The notes beneath the pieces are model-generated. The model was not told the DNA's origin. It searched no databases and saw only the letters and a program-made list of their open reading frames with translations. From Selaginella moellendorffii (taxonomy: Eukaryota; Streptophyta; Lycopodiopsida; Selaginellales; Selaginellaceae): DNA of 64,000 nt. Where the stretch lies: the NCBI RefSeq assembly GCF_000143415.4, contig NW_003314316.1, positions 881,192 through 945,191 of the forward strand, read 5' to 3'. A program made the translations under genes and the position numbers. Shown one piece after another: positions 57,879 through 64,000 of this stretch; the first letter of the stretch is position 1, and the number at the start of each line of letters is the position of its first letter.

Positions 57879-59173
57879 TCAGCCATCGGAAGTAGAGCTG
57901 GAAACCGGAGTAGACTTTGGCCTTCGTCGCTTGCTGGATCCGTCCTGTGACGCCGAGCTACCATTCCTGTGCTTCTTCCTTTGTTCCCTTTCGTTTCCAT
58001 CGTCTTTATGCTTTCCATCGTCTCGCTGGTGCTTCCGGCTCTCTTGCTTCTCTAGAGCATCACCACTACCGTGTAGTTCCGCTGGTGGTGGTGGTGGCGG
58101 AGTTCTATCTGGCTCTTCGCAAACCATCTCCGCTCTCTCATTGCTTCCTCTGTGCCGGTCAGCAGACTTTGGAAGGAAAGGAGACCTCAAACTTACCTCT
58201 GGAGAAGCCATCGTTTCCTCGTCAGGAGGACCTCCTGTGCTTGCTACCACTTTCGGATCATCGTCCACTTTCCCTTGGAGTTCTTCGTTCCCGATCGTCT
58301 CATCGCAAGTCACTGGGTCCTTTCGAGGAGAGTCGGGCTTTCTCTCATTGTTCTCCACCTCTTCTTTGTCTTTCAAGGGAGGACTTTTGCGATCCTCTGG
58401 GCTCACAGAACGGTGCCTCCGCCTCTTGCCATCGTCTCTCCTGTGCGGTGGCGACACACTCCTCCGGGACCGCCGGTGGGACGTAGAAGCCCGCTGGTTA
58501 TAGTCCCTGTCCCTGGATGGTCTATACGAAGAACGACTGCCCCTGTAGTGATCCTCGCCACCACCTCTATGATACGAGTACCTTCGATCACTACCGCGGT
58601 AGCGACCACTCCTTCCGAAACGCTCGCTTCGGTACCTCACTGGAGAACCCGAGAGTGATCGTCGCCTGTGACGAGGCGGCGGCGAGTTTCTTCGGTGGTG
58701 GTGCCGAGCAGGAGACCGAGACCTCGATCTGGAACTTCTAAACGAATCTGGAGATTGCCTGTGGAAACAAAAAATTTCTTTCCCCGGTTAGTCCTCGAAG
58801 AACAAAGGAAGGAAAAATCGAGAGAGGGAGAGAGAGCTTACTTGGATTTGCTCGCAGCTGCGGCTTTCTCCTCCTCATCGCCAGCGCTAGGGTCGTCGGA
58901 TTTGAGCTGCTTGCTGATCAATGCCGCTCGAGCAACCGCAAGGTCCGAGGCTACCTTGAGATTGGCGGCGCGGACGGCGGCTTGCTGCGATGCCATCATC
59001 TGCTGGACCATGAGCGCCTGCTGGAATTGGAACTGCTGCTTGGCGATGGCCTGGACCGCGGCCGCCGACGGCGAGGGCTGCTGCTGCGCGCTCATGGCGG
59101 CATTCATCGACGCGGTCGCCTGCATCAATCGCAGCACCTCGCTGCTAAGATCCACATTCTGATTGGCCGCCAT
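57879..59173 (-). CDS. RS-domain (Arg/Ser-rich) protein, 403 aa
   Basis: Exons 58842-59173 and 57879-58758, joined in phase 2 (AA|G, K then QSPDS). Residues 1-110 are an Ala/Gln/Met-rich helical region beginning MAANQNVDLSSEVLRLMQAT. Residues 111-220 are rich in RS, SR and RH (SSRSRSRSPARHHHRRNSPP, RRSVSPPHRR). An acidic and Lys-rich C-terminal half follows. There is no RRM in the visible exons. RS domains mediate protein contacts in the spliceosome and are phosphorylated by SRPK/CLK kinases, so a nuclear RNA-processing role is likely; the exact family is not certain. Start chosen as the ATG upstream of the helix. It is head-to-head with DHAR. Confidence 0.75.
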
Positions 59174-59409
59174 AGCCAGCGCGCGATTCTACCTAGAGCT
59201 CTCCCCACCTCACTGTCGCCTGGATTGCGCCATGGAGGAAACCCTAGCAAGGAAAGAACCCTAACTCCTAGTTTGTAGCTAACAAAGGCGTTTAGCAACA
59301 AACGATTAATTAAGGTTTTGATTGATTTCAAGACAAATTAGTACTTATTTAGCTTTAACTCTAATTACTTAGATTTCTTGGCGTGAAAACTTCCGGAGTT
59401 CTTGAAAGA
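59174..59409. promoter_or_regulatory. Shared start region of RS protein and DHAR genes
   Basis: 236 bp between divergent ATGs. GAAACCCTAGCAAGGAAAGAACCCTAACTCC near 59230 holds two telo-box-like motifs, AT-rich DNA follows, then the DHAR leader. The span would shift if DHAR starts elsewhere. Confidence 0.45.
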
Positions 59410-60600
59410 ATGTATCACCCCGAGCCATCCAGGTACCAAAAGCTCGAGAGTTTTATCTCTTTCTCCGCGAGCTCGCTCAAGATTCGTCGCGTTTTTCCAG
59501 AGTCCAGGAGGTGAATAGAGCTGACGGCGATGCGCTCAAGCCGCCATCGCATGCTGTACCGAGTGCTGGAGTGGATCTCGAAGTTTTCGGCAAGGCCGCC
59601 ACTGGAACTGGGAATCCTAGCACACAGCGAGGCGATTGTAAGCTCTTCGATTTTGATACTTAGTTCTCGATCGTTTTTGATGGATTCCAGGCCCCTTCTC
59701 GCAGCGAATCTACATGGAGTTGGAAGGTAAGCATCGAAGGAGAAGAGATATAAACAGGCTTGGTTTTTCTTCTTCTTACCAGAGAAGAGGCTGCCTTACA
59801 AAGCCACGTACATTCAAGAAGGTCCTGACAAGCCTGCATGGTACACTAGAATTTGCAGCTTCACCTTGTTTAGTTAGATCGTCGTGGCCAACAGGTTCAT
59901 GGAGAAGAACCCCTCGGGTCTTATGCCTGTTTTGCGAGATGGCTCCGAATGGATCCAAGACTCGGAGAGGATCTTCGAGCACTTGGAGGCCAAGTTTCCA
60001 AATCCTGCTCTAAAGACTCCGGACGAGTTTAAAGACGTGTAAGTTCGACTGCCACAATGATACATTCTCACCGCATATTTTCTCTTCTCGCAGAGGATCG
60101 GGAATCTTTCCTACGTTCGTCGAGTGGCTCAAGTCCAAAGACCAAGCTCATCCAGCCAAACAGGATCTGATAAAAGAACTCCTATCGTTTAATCAGCACC
60201 TGCAAAAGCATGTAAGTAGTAAGTTGATGAAATCAAATCTTTTGGGAACACTTACATGGATCGAGTGGTGAAAGGGTCCATACATTGCTGGAGAAAAGCC
60301 AACAGACTCGGATTTCACTGTAGCACCGAAGCTCCGACACGCTCGAGTAGCACTGGGCCAGATTATGGGATTCGCTTTCCCTGAAAAGCTTGAAGCACTT
60401 CACAAGTATATAGAGGTTTGTAGAACTTTTCACCAGGAAAAACTCACGGGACTTGCAAGCTTTAACTGGATTGGTTCGATCAATCTTCACAGCTTATGGA
60501 AGCTCGTTCAAGCTTTATCCACACGGACTCTCCCGACGAGATGATAATCTGCGGGTGGAGGAAAAAGTTCAGCTTACCTGAGAAACTAGATTACGAATAA
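59410..60600 (+). CDS. Dehydroascorbate reductase (DHAR, GST superfamily)
   Basis: Eight exons: 59410-59432, 59501-59637, 59691-59726, 59783-59840, 59895-60038, 60094-60211, 60275-60415 and 60493-60600, giving 254 aa. The thioredoxin-fold half has DCPFSQRIYMELEEKRLPY, with catalytic Cys in CPFS split across intron 2, then GLMPVLRDGSEWIQDSERI. The helical half has GSGIFPTFVEWLKSKD, GPYIAGEKPTDSDFTVAPKL and a C-terminal CGWRKKF. The enzyme reduces dehydroascorbate to ascorbate with two glutathiones in the ascorbate-glutathione cycle. The first two exons rest on reading frame only; no ATG exists in frame inside exon 2, so the ATG at 59410 joined through a 68-bp GT-AG intron is my best start. The 35-residue leader could be a weak plastid signal. 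The third reduced exon is only 36 bp. Confidence 0.87.
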
Positions 60601-60799
60601 TGTTGGACTAGCTGAATGTTAGTGAAGCTCTTTCTTTTCGTTCTTAGAAGAAAAGCGTCAAAGAATCGAAACTGAGACACTTGCGCTATGAAGACAAAAA
60701 TCAAAATATGAGAAAAAAATCAGCTTGCCTGAGAAAATCGATTACGTATGTATACAAGTCGCGATGATGCTGGAAGAGTACATGGTAAGTTAAGAAACT
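60601..60799. other. Convergent 3' flanks with duplicated DHAR end
   Basis: About 60712-60750 repeats the last coding bases of DHAR: GAGAAAAAAATCAGCTTGCC plus TGAGAAAATCGATTACG, against GAGGAAAAAGTTCAGCTTAC plus CTGAGAAACTAGATTACG at 60558-60597. It is a tandem partial duplication, now diverged. Confidence 0.6.
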
Positions 60800-61802
60800 T
60801 CAGAGAATCTCTTTCCTTATTTTTAGTTGAACGGAGATCATTCCGGGTCGTGGCTCCGTGTATCTGTAGCTGTGAGATGAGAAAAGGTGTGAAAAGATAC
60901 AAAGAGCTGGTGTGGTGCGAGGGTGATACTTGTTAGTGATGAGAAAGTTGGTCACGGCAGTGGGAATCGCAGGCCCATCGCGACTGTGCGATCCAGTTCC
61001 TGGAAAAGAGAGAGAGAACCAAAAAGAAAGATCAATGGATGCAAGAGAACGAACAAGCTATTAGAAAGAAGTAACTTACCTGTGATGACTGTGAGATGGC
61101 TCCTGTGTAAGGAGGAAGAGATTTGATCCTCGAGCTCCGCTAGCCTTTGCTGGAGAACAGCCACTGCCTCGCGAACATGGAGCCCGTGCAAATCGATCGT
61201 CCCTGCCGGAAGCGCGGCCTCCTGGTTCCGGAGTTTCATGATCTCCGCGGCGGCCTCCAAGTTGAGCTTCTCTGCGAGCGCGCGTTCTTGCCGGCTCTGC
61301 CGTGACAGCTCCTTGGCCCTGTGATGATCGCCGCGCTGGAATGCAGTGGCGGCGGATCGCGCGTGCCGGCTCATCAGCCTGCTCGATCCAATCCAAGAAC
61401 ACATCAAAATATTTCGAGTCGATCGATCCAGAATCTAGAAGCGGCATCGCTCTACCTTGACGCTTTGATCGCATCCTTGCGAAGCTGGTGATAAGAATCG
61501 CCGCTGCTCGACGCCATAGCCAAATCGCTGGTGGAGCTGGAGGAGCTTGCAGCCGCGCCCTGCGAATCTCCCACCGCGAGCTCTTCCTCGCGCAATGGCG
61601 CGGATTCTCCATCGCTGCCGCGATTGAAAGGATCCACAGCGCTGGCGTAGCTCGCTGGAATCTCCTCTGCTTGGCTCGCCCTAGAATGTGCCGTACCTAA
61701 TGGCGGGAATGGATCAATGGCAGCCTGGTCGATGCCCATACCGTACATCGTTTTCGTGTAAGAAGACCATCCTTGTGGTCGATGGTGCCCATCATCGGCC
61801 AT
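60800..61802 (-). CDS. DUF1771 and Smr domain protein, 261 aa
   Basis: Four exons: 61456-61802, 61080-61378, 60930-60999 and 60800-60869. All are GT-AG and stay in frame. The first 115 residues are low-complexity with Ser runs. DUF1771 follows (SRHARSAATAFQRGDHHRAK, then ALAEKLNLEAAAEIMKLRNQ). The Smr domain has GTIDLHGLHVREAVAVLQQR, LTVITGTGSHSRDGPAIPTA and a last exon with YRYTEPRPGMISVQL. The D-L-H-G and T-G-T-G-x-H motifs of active Smr nucleases are both present. In plants DUF1771-Smr proteins include CTC-interacting domain relatives; Smr domains cut or bind nucleic acid. The partner is unknown. It is divergent from FRA10AC1. Confidence 0.9.
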
Positions 61803-61865
61803 AGCCAAATTACTCTGTTTCTAGGGCTTTTTTTCTTTTGCCCTAGATTATCGAGCGCGATCGTC
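61803..61865. promoter_or_regulatory. 63-bp shared start region, Smr gene and FRA10AC1
   Basis: The divergent ATGs are only 63 bp apart. At its centre CTAGGGC and GCCCTAG form an inverted pair around a T-rich stretch, so each gene sees a telo-box-like TAGGGC/GCCCTA at a similar distance. Leaders must be tiny or overlap. Confidence 0.6.
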
Positions 61866-63632
61866 ATGGCTTCCTTCGGCGCACTCCAGGAGGAGGTTTT
61901 CGCTCGCCAGCAACGAAAGCAGTGAGCTCGATCTTATCTTGCTTGTTTCCTTGATCTATTCCGGCATTCTTTGTTCTAGGCACTTCGATTCATACATCAA
62001 GGGATTGAATGCTTACGAGCGGCACAAGAAGTTCATGCGCGATTATGGTATGTTCTTGGGAATTTTTTTCCTTGCTCGTGCTAGAGTCCCTCGATTGTTT
62101 TCTTCCTTCGTATAGTGATGTGCTTGTGATTTAAGTTTCGATAGAGATTATGATATGTTCTTGAGATTTCTTTTTTCCTTTCTCGTGCTAGAATGTCTCG
62201 ATTTTTTTCTTCCTTTGTAGATGTGCTTGTGATATAAATTTCGATAGAGCTATACTTGCGAATGTTTTTCAATGTGAGAACTATGGTTGCGCTGGCTCTT
62301 CTCGTGAAGTTTTACGAGAGAGTTAGATGAGAGATACTTTAGAAAGAGCTCCTGAGCTGTGAGCTCTTGTTGTTCTTCTCATCTCAACACTTGGTCACTG
62401 GAGTTGGAACAACGCTCGCCAATATTGTTTTGGCAGAGGGCTACACATCTCCGAAAATTCTGTTCATATCAATTTTTCTTAGTGTTTAATTCTCTTGCTT
62501 TTGCAAAACAGTTCACCATTATGGAGCTCCATCGCAGCAGCCCATCCGGCCGATAAAAACCGATGCAGACACTTTGCGAGAAACTTACAGGTCTCTTCAC
62601 ATTTTTCTTTTCAGTGCAGGTATCAGAACTCACTGTTGCTTGCTTCCATGGCCTGTAGATTCATACGCTCGGAAGAAGACGATTCGGAAAGAAGCTGGGA
62701 GCAGCGGCTTGCTAAACGCTACTATGACAAGCTTTTCAAAGAGTATGTTTGCTGAATGCGTTTTCGCTGGCTAATCGTGACCATTGCCTTAGATATTGTT
62801 TAGCAGACATGTCCCGCTACAAAGAAAGCAAGGTTTGTTTTACTTCTCTTGCCAAGCAAAAAAAATAACACAGCTCTACAATCACAGGTGGGCTTGAGGT
62901 GGCGGACTGAGAAAGAAGTCATCGCTGGGAAAGGTAAGCAAACATTCGAAGTAGAACCTTGTTTAGCTAATATCTTCATTTTGTACTATCCAGGCCAGTT
63001 TATCTGTGGAAACAAGGATTGCAATGCTAAAGAGGAGCTTTGCAGCTATGAGGCACGTCTAGCTCACCTTTTGGAGACCTTTAGGTAGCAGCCTTCTTGG
63101 GATTTGTCATTGTGCTTGATCCGATCACACTTTGCTGTTGGTTTTCTGGTCCTCTAGTTTTCTGGATATCGACCATTTGTTTGGCAGGTGAATTTTGTCT
63201 ACAAGGAGGCTGGTGAAAGCAAGCAAGCACTGGTAAAATTGCGTCTCTGTCCGGGGTAAGATAAGATGGTTTTTAATCTTTTGATACCAGCTAAAGAGTG
63301 CATTTCGTGTGCTCAGCTGTGCGTACAAGCTTAACTACAAAAAGGAGAAGGAGAAGAAGCGGCAGATGAGAAAGGAGCAGAAAGAAGAAACCAAGAAGAA
63401 AAGAAGGTGAGAAGCTCGCTCTTCAATAGCTAGTCATTAAGATACATTGTCCTTGCAGAGTTTCAGAAGAGGAAGACACTCCCGGAAGAGCTCCTCGCGG
63501 CGATGATCAAAACGTTGCTCAAGGTACGCACGAGTTCTTTCTATTTTTCCAATCCCCCATCCTCGCACAGGCCCATCCGAGGAGCGAGACAAAGACGAGT
63601 ACGCCGAGTACTTCAAAGGCATGTTTTCATAG
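61866..63632 (+). CDS. FRA10AC1 homologue (splicing-associated protein), 238 aa
   Basis: Eleven exons: 61866-61921, 61980-62047, 62512-62590, 62659-62742, 62793-62832, 62888-62933, 62994-63052, 63188-63255, 63317-63406, 63459-63523 and 63571-63632. Conserved blocks are LNAYERHKKFMRDY, WEQRLAKRYYDKLFKEYCLA, DMSRYKESKVGLRWRTEKEV, GQFICGNKDCNAKEELCSYE, VNFVYKEAGESKQALVKLRL and CPGCAYKLNYKK, with paired cysteines likely to bind zinc. A Lys-rich coiled segment and an acidic end (DEYAEYFKGMFS) follow. FRA10AC1 is a nuclear protein found with the human spliceosome. Exon 7 ends GAG|GCACGT, so intron 7 is a GC-AG intron. Intron 2 is long (464 bp). It looks intact. Confidence 0.9.
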
Positions 63633-63733
63633 AAACTGGTTAACTGACTATTGTTTTTGCATCACTGTACACTTGGAAGAAGAAAGAACCACCAAAATTG
63701 GGTGGAAGAACAAGAAAAAAGAAGCTCCCGACT

Positions 63734-64000
63734 CTAGCAAAGTTCCGGCTCCTGCGTCACGCAAATCCCCCGCGAGCTTATACCCCACGAGTTCATGTCT
63801 TCCAATCCTTTGCTTCCATCTTCCTCGGCCAGAAGCGTCGCAACGCTCGTCCCCCAGCTCCTCCTCGTCGATCCATAGTTTTGTATACTCTCCTCCACCT
63901 TTGCTATCCTCTCCTGGATCTTCCTCCCGTGGACCAGGCACTCGTCGGCTTCTTCCCTCACGGCCATCTCCAAAGACTTGGAATCCGACGTCGACAGCCT
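63734..64000 (-). CDS. 3' end of an unrecognised gene (runs off window)
   Basis: The minus-strand frame is open from the window edge to a TAG at 63734, about 88 codons. It begins RLSTSDSKSLEMAVREEADE, continues with a heptad-like segment (GRKIQERIAKVEESIQNY) that could form a short coiled coil, and ends ICVTQEPELC. I do not recognise it. The stop lies 102 bp from that of FRA10AC1, in convergent orientation. It may start outside the window or be one exon of a longer gene. Confidence 0.45.
   Translation of the reverse strand, partial: RLSTSDSKSLEMAVREEADECLVHGRKIQERIAKVEESIQNYGSTRRSWGTSVATLLAEEDGSKGLEDMNSWGISSRGICVTQEPELC

Noticed and set aside
57722-58018. Alternative C terminus for the RS-domain gene
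   Set aside because: A different frame overlapping the main exon; no splice sites force it.
1-64000. tRNA, rRNA, CRISPR arrays, known plant microRNAs
   Set aside because: I looked for T-loop motifs, rRNA blocks, regularly spaced repeats and common miRNA sequences (156, 160, 166, 171, 319, 396, 408) by eye and found none; the tandem arrays are satellites, not spacer arrays.

Overview
This is nuclear DNA from a land plant. The best fit is a lycophyte such as Selaginella; that is inferred from gene structure and content, not from a search. Most introns are about 50-130 bp with ordinary GT-AG ends, and intergenic gaps are very short. Large intronless PPR genes recur. The plant-specific content includes bacterial-type PEP carboxylase, a WIP zinc-finger protein, NF-YC and a dehydroascorbate reductase. 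Many start regions carry the AAACCCTA (telo-box) type motif.

Layout. 1-5.3 kb is repeat-rich: a large diverged inverted repeat whose arms hold short tandem 'satellite' units, then AT-rich filler. 5.3-7.1 kb holds a small charged protein gene (+) convergent with a GT77-type glycosyltransferase gene (-). 8.6-10.7 kb and 18.2-21.6 kb are two copies of one head-to-head PPR gene pair that decayed in opposite ways: copy 1 keeps the minus-strand gene and lost the plus-strand one, copy 2 the reverse. Copy 2 was broken by a Ty1-copia insertion followed by an inversion of about 1.1 kb. Between the copies lie 7.5 kb of AT-rich DNA with a second long inverted repeat. 22.7-27.5 kb is a decayed Ty3/gypsy element with short LTRs.

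27.8-42.3 kb is gene-dense: F-box/kelch (-), PPR (-), an equilibrative nucleoside transporter (+), an UNC93-like major facilitator (-) and a 20-exon bacterial-type PEP carboxylase (+). The last has an apparent one-base deletion in exon 4. 42.3-46.6 kb has no secure gene; its right part looks like a promoter and long leader for the WIP zinc-finger gene at 46.6-49.0 kb. 49.0-54.0 kb lacks recognisable coding sequence but shows splice-like signals on the minus strand. 54.0-64.0 kb is very compact: NF-YC (-), the complex I subunit NDUFS6 (-), a LOG2/LUL RING ligase (+), an RS-domain protein (-), DHAR (+), an Smr-domain protein (-), FRA10AC1 (+) and the 3' end of an unknown gene (-).

The genes do not form a pathway; the unifying theme is genome architecture. 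Divergent neighbours repeatedly share short start regions, as little as 63 bp between ATGs for Smr/FRA10AC1. I found no convincing new defence or biosynthetic system. The most notable signals are structural: reciprocal loss in the PPR pair, the inversion-resolved copia insertion, the satellite-bearing inverted repeats, and the PEPC frameshift. Exon boundaries were placed by hand from splice sites, reading frame and family knowledge.
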